Of a stretch of DNA of 64,000 nucleotides, positions 35,682 through 44,808 are shown one piece after another. The notes under the pieces were generated by a model. It was not told the origin of the DNA. It was given only the letters and a program-made list of their open reading frames with translations, and made no database searches. This stretch comes from Deltaproteobacteria bacterium (GTDB lineage Bacteria > Myxococcota_A > UBA9042): NCBI GenBank assembly GCA_020632665.1, contig JACKFC010000023.1, positions 1 through 64,000 on the forward strand, given 5' to 3'. The number at the start of each line of letters is the position of its first letter. Positions within the stretch are counted from its first letter, which is position 1. The translations under genes and the position numbers were made by a program.

Positions 35682-36887
35682 CTAGTGGTCGGCGAGCGTG
35701 AAGATCGGCATGTACATGCCGAGCATGACGGTACCGATGATGCCACCGAGCACGACCATGATGAGCGGCTCCATGACCGCCGACATGCCATCGACCGCCT
35801 CGTCCACCTCGGCGTCGTAGAAGTCGGCGATCTTGGCGAGCATCACGTCCATCGCGCCGGTCGCTTCACCGACGGCGATCATCTGCACGACCATGCTGGG
35901 GAAGACCTGGGTCTCCATCAGCGGGCCGGTCATATTCTTGCCTTCTGCGATCTTGCTACGCGTGTAGTTGATCGCGCGCTCGATGACGACGCTACCCGAC
36001 GTCTTGCCGACGACCTCGAGCGCGTCGAGGATCGGCACACCGGCAGCGACCAACGTACCGAGCGTACGGGTGAAGCGGGCCACCGCGGATTTACGCAGCA
36101 CGTTGCCGACCACCGGGCTCTTGTAGAGCAACAGGTCGCGGTAATACGGGCCGTCCGGCAGCTTCATCAGCGCCTTGTAGGCCATGAACAGGCCGACGAA
36201 TCCGGCGAAGATGAAGGGCATATAGCTCACGAAATTCTTGGAGATCTGCACCAACATCTCGGTGATCGCCGGCAGCGAGCTCTTGCCCATCGACTTGAAG
36301 GTGTCGGCGAAGGTCGGCACCACGAATGTCAGCAGGCCCGCGGTGATGGCCAATGCCGCGACGAGGACGGTGGCGGGGTACTTCATCGCGCCCTTCACTT
36401 TCGCCTGTGTCTCTGCCGCCTTCTCGATATACTCGGCGAGGCGATTCATGATGGTGTCGAGGATGCCGCCCAGCTCGCCAGCGGCGACGAGGTTGATGTA
36501 GAGCTCTTCGAAGACCTTCGGGTATTTTCGAAGTGCATCCGAGAAGCTCTGGCCGCCCTCGACCGACGCCTTGATCCCCAGCAAGGTCTTCTTCAGCGTC
36601 GGGTTGGGCTCCTGCTGACCGAGCAGCTCGAGGCATTTGATCAAGGGCAGGCCGGCGTCGATCATCGTCGCCATCTGGCGGGTGAAGATGACCATCGATT
36701 TGAGCGGCACCCGGTCGGTGATACCGGGGATGACGATCTCGATGTCTTGCTGTTTCTTCGCGAGCTTGAAGGGCTTGATGCCGAGCGAGACGAGTCTGGT
36801 CCGCGCCTCTTCCTTGCTCTCGGCCTCGATCTCACCCTGCCGAAACTCGCCTTCGGGAGAGTTGCCTTCGTAGACGAAAGTCGCCAT
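35682..36887 (-). CDS. pilC: Type IV pilus inner-membrane platform protein PilC
   Basis: The 401-residue protein has two T2SS-F domains, each followed by hydrophobic helices, with family features FTRQMATMIDAGLPL near residue 70 and a second FTRTLGTLVAAGVPILDAL. PilC couples the ATPase motor to pilin movement in the inner membrane. It sits between pilB and pilS. The usual pilT between pilB and pilC is missing; only 52 nt separate them. Confidence 0.95.
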   Translation of the reverse strand: MATFVYEGNSPEGEFRQGEIEAESKEEARTRLVSLGIKPFKLAKKQQDIEIVIPGITDRVPLKSMVIFTRQMATMIDAGLPLIKCLELLGQQEPNPTLKKTLLGIKASVEGGQSFSDALRKYPKVFEELYINLVAAGELGGILDTIMNRLAEYIEKAAETQAKVKGAMKYPATVLVAALAITAGLLTFVVPTFADTFKSMGKSSLPAITEMLVQISKNFVSYMPFIFAGFVGLFMAYKALMKLPDGPYYRDLLLYKSPVVGNVLRKSAVARFTRTLGTLVAAGVPILDALEVVGKTSGSVVIERAINYTRSKIAEGKNMTGPLMETQVFPSMVVQMIAVGEATGAMDVMLAKIADFYDAEVDEAVDGMSAVMEPLIMVVLGGIIGTVMLGMYMPIFTLADH

Positions 36888-36939
36888 GCCGCACCTTCCT
36901 GCCGTTCGCTACGCGACCCCAGGGTCGCCATCGCTCCGA

Positions 36940-38694
36940 CTATAGTTGGTCGGCGCGCGTGACGCGAAGAACTTCCTCGAGCGAGGTCATACCCTGGTTG
37001 ATCTTGCGCAGGCCGGCGCGGCGGAGCGTCTGCAGGCCGTCTTCGACCGCGACCTTCTTCAGCTCGCCGGCCGAGTAGCCTTGCAGCACCGCGTCCTTGA
37101 GGCGGTCGCTGATCGGCATGATCTCGTAGAGCGCGACGCGGCCCTTGTAGCCGGTGTCGCCGCAGATGCGGCAGCCTTCGCCCTTCATCTGCTCGCCGGC
37201 GTCGTATTCTTCCGCGAGCATGCCGGCGTCGATGCAGCCCTGCTTGTCGTATTGGAACGGCTGCTTGCACTCGGCGCAGAGGCGACGGGCGAGGCGCTGC
37301 GCGGCGATGAGGTTGAGCGCGGCGGTCACCATGAAGGGCTCGACGCCCATGTTGAGCATACGGTTGATGGTCGACGGCGCGTCGTTGGTGTGCAGCGTCG
37401 AGAGCACCAAGTGGCCCGTGAGCGCGGCCTTGATCGCGATTTCGCAGGTCTCGAAGTCACGAATCTCGCCGACGAGGATGATGTCGGGGTCCTGACGCAG
37501 GAACGAACGAAGCACACTGGCGAAGTTCAGGCCGATGGCCTCGTGCATCTGCACCTGGTTGATGCCGTCGAGGTTGAACTCGACCGGATCTTCGGCGGTG
37601 CTGAGGTTCTCGGTGACCTTGTTGAGCTCGGCGAGGCCGGAGTAGAGCGTCGTCGTCTTGCCCGAACCCGTGGGGCCGGTCACCAGCACCATGCCGAAGG
37701 GCTGGTGGATGGCGTGCTTGAACTTGGCCAGTTCCTCGATGTCGAAGCCGAGCTTGGTCATGTCGAGCTGCAGGTTCGATTTGTCGAGCAGACGGAGGAC
37801 GACCTTCTCGCCGAAGAGCGTCGGCAGCACCGAGACGCGGAAGTCGCACTCCTTGCCGTCGGCGAGCTTGAGCTTGATACGACCGTCCTGCGGCAGGCGA
37901 CGCTCGGCGATGTCGAGCTGACTCATGATCTTGATGCGCGAGATGATGGCGTTTCGCAGCTTCATCGGCGGGCGCATGATCTCGTGCAAGACGCCGTCCA
38001 TGCGGTAGCGGACGCGGAAGCTCTTTTCGTAGCTCTCGATGTGGATATCCGAGGCCTTGCGGCGGATCGCGTCGACCAGCACGAGGTTCACCAGGCGGAC
38101 GACGGGCGCCTCTTCCGAGGAGCGGGCGAGCTCCTCGGTATCGGCGTCGTCCTCGTCCTGGAGGAACTCGATCTGCTCGTTCATGTCGTCGAGCAGGGCG
38201 AGTTGGTCTTGCGCGCCGTAGACGCGCTCGCGGCTCTTGGCGATCTCTTCGGCGGCGGCGACCACGACCTCGACGTTGAGGCCGGTGAGGAACTTCAGGT
38301 CGTCGATGGCGTGGTAGTTGCCCGGGTCGACCATCGCCACCACGATCGTGCTGCCGTGCAGCGCGACCGGGATCAGGTCGTGGCGCTCGCAGACTTCGCG
38401 CGGCACCAGGCGGATGATGTCGTCCGGGATGTCGACGCTGGCGAGATCGATCGACGGGACCTGGTATTGCCGACTGAGAAAGTCGACCAGCTGGGTTCCA
38501 TCGAGGTAGCCGAGGTCGGCCAGGGCGTCGTGCAGCCGCTGTCCGGTCTTCTGCGCCGTCTCGGTGGCGTTCTTCAACTGCTCGGGCGAGACGAGCTTCT
38601 CGCGCAGCAGGATATCGCCCATCTGCCGCACAGGAACCGGCATATACCCGGATTTGCGGCGCTCTTTGTCCTTGGGCGGGGGAGGATTCGCCAT
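36940..38694 (-). CDS. pilB: Type IV pilus extension ATPase PilB
   Basis: The 584-residue ATPase has an N-terminal GspE_N domain and a C-terminal secretion-ATPase domain with Walker A GPTGSGKTTT near residue 340, an Asp box (ATLRSFLRQDPD-like, here SFLRQDPDIILVGEIRD) and a zinc site CAEC with a later CRIC. It powers pilus extension. The ATG at 38694 has GGAG 5 nt upstream; a GTG one codon earlier is possible. It is the first gene of the pilB-pilC-pilS-pilR-pilA cluster. Confidence 0.94.
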   Translation of the reverse strand: MANPPPPKDKERRKSGYMPVPVRQMGDILLREKLVSPEQLKNATETAQKTGQRLHDALADLGYLDGTQLVDFLSRQYQVPSIDLASVDIPDDIIRLVPREVCERHDLIPVALHGSTIVVAMVDPGNYHAIDDLKFLTGLNVEVVVAAAEEIAKSRERVYGAQDQLALLDDMNEQIEFLQDEDDADTEELARSSEEAPVVRLVNLVLVDAIRRKASDIHIESYEKSFRVRYRMDGVLHEIMRPPMKLRNAIISRIKIMSQLDIAERRLPQDGRIKLKLADGKECDFRVSVLPTLFGEKVVLRLLDKSNLQLDMTKLGFDIEELAKFKHAIHQPFGMVLVTGPTGSGKTTTLYSGLAELNKVTENLSTAEDPVEFNLDGINQVQMHEAIGLNFASVLRSFLRQDPDIILVGEIRDFETCEIAIKAALTGHLVLSTLHTNDAPSTINRMLNMGVEPFMVTAALNLIAAQRLARRLCAECKQPFQYDKQGCIDAGMLAEEYDAGEQMKGEGCRICGDTGYKGRVALYEIMPISDRLKDAVLQGYSAGELKKVAVEDGLQTLRRAGLRKINQGMTSLEEVLRVTRADQL

Positions 38695-38819
38695 CACGGC
38701 TCCGTCGACGCTGCGCGTCCGGTACCCGCCCGCATCGACGCGGACGGAGAGGGTGTGTCGAGGCTAGGGCCGTCCCGCGTTGCGCGCAAGGCGCGGTGCG
38801 TCACTCGGAGTCGGCGGCG

Positions 38820-40298
38820 CTACGCCGCAGGCGGCACCTCGTCGCGCGGACCGGCCAGCCGGATCACCCGCTCGTGCGGCAGCAGGTCGCGCGGCGGCTC
38901 GAACGCGTGATGTGGTGAATACGCAACGAAATTGGAAACCCGGCTGGTATAGAGGCAGGCGTAGTTGGCCATCTGCGCGCCGAAGAGCGAGTGCTTGTGG
39001 CGCTCTTTCAAGAGTTGGCCCCAGCGCGGGCTATGGTGTTGCTCGACCTGGGTCGTCAGCTCGGCGACGCGCGCCGCGTTGCGCTCCAGGCGGGCCCGCA
39101 TGTCGCTGACCAGAGCGCGCAGCGTGTCGCGGTAGACGTTGCCGCCGGGCTGGGGCTTCGGTACCGATTCGCCATCTTCCTCGGCGCCACGACGCTCGGC
39201 GCGACGTGCCGCGCGCAGGCTCATCTCGGCCGAAGCGAGGGTCGTCTCGAGGTCGAAACGCTCGTCTTCGAGCTCGCCGCGCTCGGCGATGGCCGCCGCC
39301 TCGACCGCGAGCCAATGCAGCTCGGCCTCCAGCTCGGGGACGATCAGCGCGGTGCGCCACCCGGTCGTGCTCTTGCTCTTGAGCACGTCGCCGTAGATGT
39401 GGTCGCCGACGTAGAGGATGCGGTCACCGGAGATGCCGCCCAGGGCCTTCTCGAGCCAGGGACGACTGCCCTGATCGTAGACCTTCTCGCTGATCTTGAA
39501 GGGCTCGGCGAGCGACTCGAAGAACGCCGGCTTGCGCGCCGTGACCCAGACGAGGTGGAAATAATCCTGCCAGTTCTTGTAGTCCGGGAGCTTGCCGTCG
39601 AGCAGATAGCTCATCACGGCCTCGGTGTAGCTCATGTCCGAGTTGGTCAGGATGAAGAGCGTCTTGCCGGCGGAGCGCAGCCGGTGCAGGGCGTGTGGCA
39701 ACTCGGGGTCGAGGTCGATGTAGCGGGCCAGGTCGGCGCGGACGGCGCTCTTCAGCGAGTCGTCGCGGTGGACCAGGTCGATGCAGTAGCGGATATCGGC
39801 GTAGAGGCGGCGCGTCTCCGGGCTGTCCATCGGCTTGCCGGTCTCGGTCTCGATCATGTCGACCAGCACGCAGTAGAGGAAGCTCTCCGGGGTGGAGAAG
39901 AGCGTGTCGGTCATCGCCCAGCGCTCGGCCGAGAGCCGCGGCGGGTCGGCGTGGTACAGGGCGCGGCGCTCTTCGTCCGAGAGGGCGCGCATCCCGTGCC
40001 AGACCCGGGTGACGTGGCGGTGCGCGTCCATCTTGACGACGTTGCCGCGGGCGGTGTCGATGACCAGACCGCGGATGCAGAACTCGGGGTCGAAGCGAAC
40101 CTGCCGCAGCGACTCGGGATAGCCGCGTCGGACGAGGTGGCCGATCGCGAGTTCGGTGGCCAAGACCTCCAGCTCCGGCTTGTAGGGGCAGAGCGTGTAG
40201 TCCATGTCGAAGCCGATGGCCTCGATCTCGTCGAGGGCGGTGGCCCGATTGACGAAGATGCGGCGCTCGTAGCGCAGACCGAGATCGGGTTGGCTCAT
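38820..40298 (-). CDS. HAD-superfamily 5'-nucleotidase (HAD-IG / cN-II type)
   Basis: The 492-residue protein has the HAD nucleophile motif in FDMDYTL near residue 30, a later LTNSD motif II and the VGDHIYGDV motif IV. It resembles the cytosolic purine 5'-nucleotidase family, which dephosphorylates IMP or GMP. GGAGG lies 5 nt before the ATG, inside the end of ksgA. A Glu/Arg-rich coiled segment sits in the C-terminal part. It ends the tsaD-ksgA operon; substrate is not known. Confidence 0.85.
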   Translation of the reverse strand: MSQPDLGLRYERRIFVNRATALDEIEAIGFDMDYTLCPYKPELEVLATELAIGHLVRRGYPESLRQVRFDPEFCIRGLVIDTARGNVVKMDAHRHVTRVWHGMRALSDEERRALYHADPPRLSAERWAMTDTLFSTPESFLYCVLVDMIETETGKPMDSPETRRLYADIRYCIDLVHRDDSLKSAVRADLARYIDLDPELPHALHRLRSAGKTLFILTNSDMSYTEAVMSYLLDGKLPDYKNWQDYFHLVWVTARKPAFFESLAEPFKISEKVYDQGSRPWLEKALGGISGDRILYVGDHIYGDVLKSKSTTGWRTALIVPELEAELHWLAVEAAAIAERGELEDERFDLETTLASAEMSLRAARRAERRGAEEDGESVPKPQPGGNVYRDTLRALVSDMRARLERNAARVAELTTQVEQHHSPRWGQLLKERHKHSLFGAQMANYACLYTSRVSNFVAYSPHHAFEPPRDLLPHERVIRLAGPRDEVPPAA

Positions 40299-40299
40299 C

Positions 40300-41133
40300 T
40301 CAACCTCCGGCGCGGCCGACGGGGGCCAGTGCGCGGGTCAGGGCCGCCCAGGCTGCCAGATCGAGGCGCTCGGCGCGAGCGTCGGCGGGCAGGCCGAGGC
40401 TCTGCAAGGTGGCGCCGACGAGCTCTCGGTCGGCGCGCAAGCCATTGTGTAGCGCGCGGGCCAGGGTCTTGCGGCGTTGGGAGAAGCCGGCGCCGACGAC
40501 CCGATCGAAGCTCGCCTGGTCGGGGATCTCGTGCGGCGGCGCGGCCCGCGGGTGCAGGACGACGACGGCGCTGTCGACCTTCGGCGGCGGGCGGAAGGCG
40601 CCTGGCCCGACCCGCATCGCCAAGCGCGGCTCGGCCCGCCACTGGCTGTGCACCGCCAGCAGGCCGTAGGACTTGCTTCCGGGCGCGGCGCAGATCCGCT
40701 CGGCGACTTCGCGCTGCAACATGACCACGACGCGCGCTGCGGCCTGCCCCTGCTCGAGGACCCGCATCAAGATGGCGGCGCCGACGTTGTACGGCAGGTT
40801 GCCGACCACCACGGGCTCGGGACCGAGCTGCGGATCGGCGAGAACCTCGGCCCAGTCGACGCGGGTGGCGTCGCCGTGCAGCAGGCGGAAGCGGCCGCTG
40901 CTCGACGCCTCGGCGAAGCGGGCGGTGAGGACCTCGGGCAGACGATCGTCCCGCTCGATGGCCAGCAGCGGCGCGTCGTGGGCGAGCAGATGCGCGGTCA
41001 GCGCGCCGGGCCCCGGTCCGACCTCGACCAAACCGCTACCCGGCCGTGGCGCGGCGAGCGTCGCGATGCGTTCGAGCACGCGCTGATCGTGCAGGAAGTG
41101 CTGACCGAGCGATTTCCGTGGCTGAACGCTCAT
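40300..41133 (-). CDS. ksgA: 16S rRNA (adenine1518/1519-N6)-dimethyltransferase
   Basis: The 277-residue methyltransferase has the family start KSLGQHFLHD, the SAM-binding VEVGPGPGALT near residue 37 and the catalytic NLPYNV motif. It dimethylates two adenines at the 3' end of 16S rRNA during small-subunit maturation. The ATG at 41133 overlaps the tsaD stop by 4 nt and is preceded by GGAGGG. The stop lies 1 nt before the HAD nucleotidase start. Long open frames that extend upstream belong to tsaD. Confidence 0.95.
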   Translation of the reverse strand: MSVQPRKSLGQHFLHDQRVLERIATLAAPRPGSGLVEVGPGPGALTAHLLAHDAPLLAIERDDRLPEVLTARFAEASSSGRFRLLHGDATRVDWAEVLADPQLGPEPVVVGNLPYNVGAAILMRVLEQGQAAARVVVMLQREVAERICAAPGSKSYGLLAVHSQWRAEPRLAMRVGPGAFRPPPKVDSAVVVLHPRAAPPHEIPDQASFDRVVGAGFSQRRKTLARALHNGLRADRELVGATLQSLGLPADARAERLDLAAWAALTRALAPVGRAGG

Positions 41134-42242
41134 GCCCTGCCCTCCCTCGCCGAAGCGCGGACCAGCGCGATCTCCGGTCGCGCCGTCGGCGACGCGTCGA
41201 GCTGCAGCGGATCGTGTCGCACGCCCGCAGCGAGCAGGCTGCTGCCCAGGCCCGCGACCATCGCGCCGTTGTCGGTGCAGAGCCGTGGTGCGACCGGCCA
41301 GAATCCGACGCCGCGAGCGGCGCAGGCCCGACCGAGCTCGGCGCGCAGGCGACTGTTCGCCGCGACGCCGCCGGCGAGGATGACTTCGCGCAAGCCGGTC
41401 TGCCGCAGCGCCCGCAGCGTGGTGTCGACCAACTGGCGGACGACGGCTTCCTGATACGACGCACAGAGGTCGGCGCGGGCCGCATCGAGCGCAGCGTCGC
41501 CGCCCTCGGCGAGGATCGCGTCGGCCTGCATCCGGCCGGCGGTCTTCAGCCCGGAGAAGCTCATCGCCAGGTCCGTGCGGCCACGCATGCCGCGCGGCAA
41601 GGCGTAGCGCTCGGGATCGCCCTGCCCGGCGAGGCGGTCGATGACGGGGCCAGCCGGATAGGGCAAGCCGATATGCTTGCCGAATTTGTCGAGCGCCTCG
41701 CCGGCGGCGTCGTCGAGCGTCTGCCCGAGCAGGGTCATCTGCCCGGGACCGTCCATGCGATAGAGGCTGGTGTGGCCACCCGAGACCGCGAGCGCCAGCG
41801 CCGGTAGCGTCGGCCGGCGGAACGCGCTCGCGCCGTCGGCGTCGAGCATCGCGGCCCAACAATGGGCTTCGATGTGGTGCACGCCGACCAGCGGCAGGTT
41901 GCGCCGCAGGGCGAGCGTCGCCGCGCTCTGGGTGCCGACCAGCAACGCGCCGAGCAGCCCGGGGCGGTGGGTGACGGCGACGCCTGCGAGATCGTCCAAG
42001 CCGAGATCGGCTTGCGCCAGCGTCGCCTCGAGCGTGGGCAAGAGCGAGAGCAGGTGGTTGCGCGATGCGACCTCGGGGACCACGCCGCCGAAGCGCTGGT
42101 GCAGCGGGATCTGGGTCGAGAAGCAGGCAGCGAGCACGCGACCGTCCGCGACGATGCCGACCGCCGTCTCGTCGCAGGAGGTCTCGATGCCGAGCACCGG
42201 CCCCGGCACAAATGCGGGGGCCGCGGAAGAGCGTTCCGGCAT
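41130..42242 (-). CDS. tsaD: tRNA N6-adenosine threonylcarbamoyltransferase TsaD
   Basis: The 370-residue protein has the Kae1/TsaD features LGIETSCDET (17-26), the metal-binding HHIEAH (122-127) and SGGHTSLY. With TsaB, TsaC and TsaE it makes t6A37 in ANN-decoding tRNAs. It overlaps the upstream DUF4388 gene by 1 nt (TGATG) and ksgA by 4 nt. tsaB and tsaE are not in the window. Confidence 0.96.
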   Translation of the reverse strand: MPERSSAAPAFVPGPVLGIETSCDETAVGIVADGRVLAACFSTQIPLHQRFGGVVPEVASRNHLLSLLPTLEATLAQADLGLDDLAGVAVTHRPGLLGALLVGTQSAATLALRRNLPLVGVHHIEAHCWAAMLDADGASAFRRPTLPALALAVSGGHTSLYRMDGPGQMTLLGQTLDDAAGEALDKFGKHIGLPYPAGPVIDRLAGQGDPERYALPRGMRGRTDLAMSFSGLKTAGRMQADAILAEGGDAALDAARADLCASYQEAVVRQLVDTTLRALRQTGLREVILAGGVAANSRLRAELGRACAARGVGFWPVAPRLCTDNGAMVAGLGSSLLAAGVRHDPLQLDASPTARPEIALVRASAREGRA

Positions 42243-44275
42243 CAGCGGGGCGCCAGCTCGCCGGCGAAGAGGCGGTCGTAGAGTTGGCGGGCTTTGTCGG
42301 CGTGCGACGCGCCGGGCTCGATCGTGTATTGGCGCAGCAGGCGGCGGCCGAATTCGCGGTCGCCGCGCTCGATCTCGAGGATCGCGAGCTCGAGCGTCGC
42401 TTCGGGGCTGACGCCGGGGCGGCCGATGATCAGGCGCAGCATCGGCATCGCCTGCTCGAAATCGCCGCGGTCGACCATCTCCACCGCGCGGCGGTGGGTC
42501 TGCACGACCGGAGAATCCTCGTCGCCCGCCATCGCTTGGACCAAGGGCGAGCCGGGGAAGAGGACCAGGACCGCGATGGCGCAGGCCAGGCCGCCGGCGA
42601 GCAGCCAGAGCAGCGTCCGCGGCCGCGCCTGCGTCGGCTCTTCGACCGGAATCTCGTAGGGCGCCTCGGCCTCGTCGTCGAGCGCGCGCGGATCGGCCGG
42701 CGTCGACTCGCTCCAGGCGTCGAGCGCGGCCACGTCGAAGCTGCGGATCTGCGCCCCGGAAGGCGCGGTGCTGGTGGTGATCGGCGGCCCGGCGGGGGCG
42801 ACCGGCTCGACCGTTCCGGCCACCAGCCGCTGACCGAGCGCTTCGAGGCGCGCCTGTCCCTCCTGCGCCTCTTGGTGCACCGGTACGCCGAACCAGCCGG
42901 CGCTGCGGTACGCCCCGACGGTGGCGCGGTGGCTGCGCTCGGACTCGGAGCCGGCGGGGAGGTCTTCCGGCATCGGCTCGTGCGCGTCGCTGGCCCGCGG
43001 CATCACGTGCGAGGGCAGCCGGCTCGGCAGCACGCCACCGCTCTGATGCGCCGGGCCGACGTCGACCGGGGTGACGCCGTCGCTGCGGTAGGCCGAGGTC
43101 GCGCTGTGGCGATGGCCGGCGCCGGCGAAGTTGGGCGCGTCGACCAGGGGTACGGCGCCGCCCGGGTTGTCCATCGGCGTCGGACGCGACCAGCCGGAAT
43201 TCATCCCGCCGCCGAGCATGGTGGGGCGCGAGCCACGGCCCTGCGCGCGGTAGACACCGCTCTGCACGCCCGAGGTCCTCGCCATCGCTTGCGAGGCGCT
43301 GCGATTCTGGTCGCGCGGCAGCACGGCGCCGCGCCCGAGCCGACTGAGCAGCGCGGCATAGGCTTCGAGCTCGTCGTCGCCTTCGCCGTCGAGTGCCTCA
43401 CCGAGCGGCATGCCGGCGGCGACGCGGCGAAACATCGCTTCGGCGACCGGCGGCAAGGGGCGCACGCGCTCCCAGCGGACCTGGCAGACCTCGTATTGGA
43501 AGGGGACCGAGAGGCGGGCCTCTTCGACCCGACGGGCGTATTCGTGCGCGGCGGCGATCATGCCGCGCCAGGCACCGCCGAGGGTCCGCGCGCCGACGTG
43601 GCGCCCGTGCACGACGCGCCAGCTGCCGTGGTGCCAGCAGAACATCCGCTCGAGCGCGTGGCGGCCGTGATCGGCCTCCGCGGCGGCGTGGACCAACTCG
43701 CCGTCGACGATCGCGACCTCGCCGCGTCGGCCGTCGCTCTCGAGCCGGATGACGACGTCGCCGGGGCCGCCGCGGCCGATCTGGTACAGGGCCTGATCGA
43801 GCAGCGCGCCGAGGCCGCTGGCGGCGAGATCGCCGTCTTCGCCGCCCTTTTCCTCGCGGCGCTGGGCGGTCTTCGGCGGCTTGCGCAGGATATGCACGAG
43901 CGCAGCCTGCTGAATCGGCCGCTGCAGCACGCCCAGCCAGCCCGAGCGCACCGATTCGTGCTCGGCGAGCGCGACGTCGCGCGCGCGCACGGCGGCGACG
44001 AAGCGGGTCGCCAAGCCTTCCTGGGTCAGGCGGCTCCAGAGCCCGGTGATCCGCCCGACATCGTCGAAGGCGGCGACGACCGCGACGCTGTCGAGCGTCC
44101 CCGCCGAGCGCGCAGCCAGGGCCACATCGAGGACGGCGAATTCGTCACTCGCGGCCTGCGCGCGAACGCCGGACTGGACCAGATCCAGCGCCAGCATGCC
44201 CGCGGCGACGGCGTCGTCGCCGACGATGACGACGGCGAGGTCCGGAGGTGCGAGTTGCGGGTTCGAATCACTCAT
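42242..44275 (-). CDS. Pseudo-receiver, DUF4388 (PATAN) and TPR membrane protein
   Basis: The 677-residue protein begins with a receiver-like alpha/beta region (VVIVGDDAVAAG) lacking clear phosphorylation residues. Near 150-235 it matches DUF4388/PATAN, a two-component-associated domain, with GEVAIVDGELVHA. A long low-complexity Gly/Ser/Pro linker follows, then one transmembrane helix near 570-592 (LLWLLAGGLACAIAVLVLF, here abbreviated LLWLLAGG) and a C-terminal TPR-like domain. It is the first gene of the operon leading into tsaD. Function is regulatory by inference. Confidence 0.7.
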   Translation of the reverse strand: MSDSNPQLAPPDLAVVIVGDDAVAAGMLALDLVQSGVRAQAASDEFAVLDVALAARSAGTLDSVAVVAAFDDVGRITGLWSRLTQEGLATRFVAAVRARDVALAEHESVRSGWLGVLQRPIQQAALVHILRKPPKTAQRREEKGGEDGDLAASGLGALLDQALYQIGRGGPGDVVIRLESDGRRGEVAIVDGELVHAAAEADHGRHALERMFCWHHGSWRVVHGRHVGARTLGGAWRGMIAAAHEYARRVEEARLSVPFQYEVCQVRWERVRPLPPVAEAMFRRVAAGMPLGEALDGEGDDELEAYAALLSRLGRGAVLPRDQNRSASQAMARTSGVQSGVYRAQGRGSRPTMLGGGMNSGWSRPTPMDNPGGAVPLVDAPNFAGAGHRHSATSAYRSDGVTPVDVGPAHQSGGVLPSRLPSHVMPRASDAHEPMPEDLPAGSESERSHRATVGAYRSAGWFGVPVHQEAQEGQARLEALGQRLVAGTVEPVAPAGPPITTSTAPSGAQIRSFDVAALDAWSESTPADPRALDDEAEAPYEIPVEEPTQARPRTLLWLLAGGLACAIAVLVLFPGSPLVQAMAGDEDSPVVQTHRRAVEMVDRGDFEQAMPMLRLIIGRPGVSPEATLELAILEIERGDREFGRRLLRQYTIEPGASHADKARQLYDRLFAGELAPR

Positions 44276-44342
44276 GGCGCAAGCGTCGCAGAGGGCGGTG
44301 CCGGCGGCAAGAAGTGCACACGCGCCTTCGCTGCATGCGGCA

Positions 44343-44375
44343 GCGCCGCCACGTCCATCTCGGACGTGGCGGCGC
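44343..44375 (-). terminator. Terminator of the atp genes
   Basis: A perfect 14-bp stem, gcgccgccacgtcc with ggacgtggcggcgc, and a 5-nt loop lies 37 nt past the atpE stop. There is no T-run on the minus side, so termination may be only partial. Confidence 0.65.
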
Positions 44376-44411
44376 GCGTCGCCCCAGGCCGGCCCTTGGT
44401 CCGGTACGTGG

Positions 44412-44741
44412 TTAGATCTTGCCGAGGAGCATGAACGAAATCACCAGCGAGTAGATCACCAGCGACTCGATCAGCGCGAGCGAGAGCAGGAGCGGCGTGA
44501 AGATCTCCTTCGCGGCGCCAGGGTTGCGGCCGATGCCCTCGAGGGCCGAGGCAGCAGCCTTGCCCTGGCCGAGACCACCACCAGCGGCGGCGATGCCCAG
44601 GCCGAGGCCGATGGCGAGGGCGATGTAGCCCTTGTCCGAGGCGGCGGCGGCGTCGGCGCCCTCGGCGAAGGCCGGGACAGCGAAGAGCACGAGGGTCGAG
44701 AGGAAGGCGAACGTCGCCGAGGTCATCTTCTTGAAGCTCAT
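44412..44741 (-). CDS. atpE: ATP synthase F0 subunit c
   Basis: The 109-residue proteolipid has two helices with the polar loop EGIGRNPGAAKE and the ion-binding Glu in ALIESLVIYSL. A signal-like extension of about 25 residues (ending PAFAEG) precedes the first helix; it may be cleaved. The Gln in LGQGK and the ES-x3-Y pattern recall parts of the sodium-binding site of Ilyobacter, but the Thr is replaced by Leu. The ATG at 44741 has GGAGGAGA upstream. It is the last of atpI-atpB-atpE; the F1 genes are elsewhere. Confidence 0.94.
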   Translation of the reverse strand: MSFKKMTSATFAFLSTLVLFAVPAFAEGADAAAASDKGYIALAIGLGLGIAAAGGGLGQGKAAASALEGIGRNPGAAKEIFTPLLLSLALIESLVIYSLVISFMLLGKI

Positions 44742-44808
44742 CGGATCTCCTCCAAAAGGGCCGCAGGGGCGGGCCGGAATCGTGGGGACTCGCCCCAAGG
44801 AATCGAGA

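Noticed and set aside
44258..44270. A ggttcgaatca stretch resembling a tRNA T-loop
   Set aside because: It encodes the N-terminus of the DUF4388 protein (opposite strand), and no acceptor or anticodon stem can be built around it.
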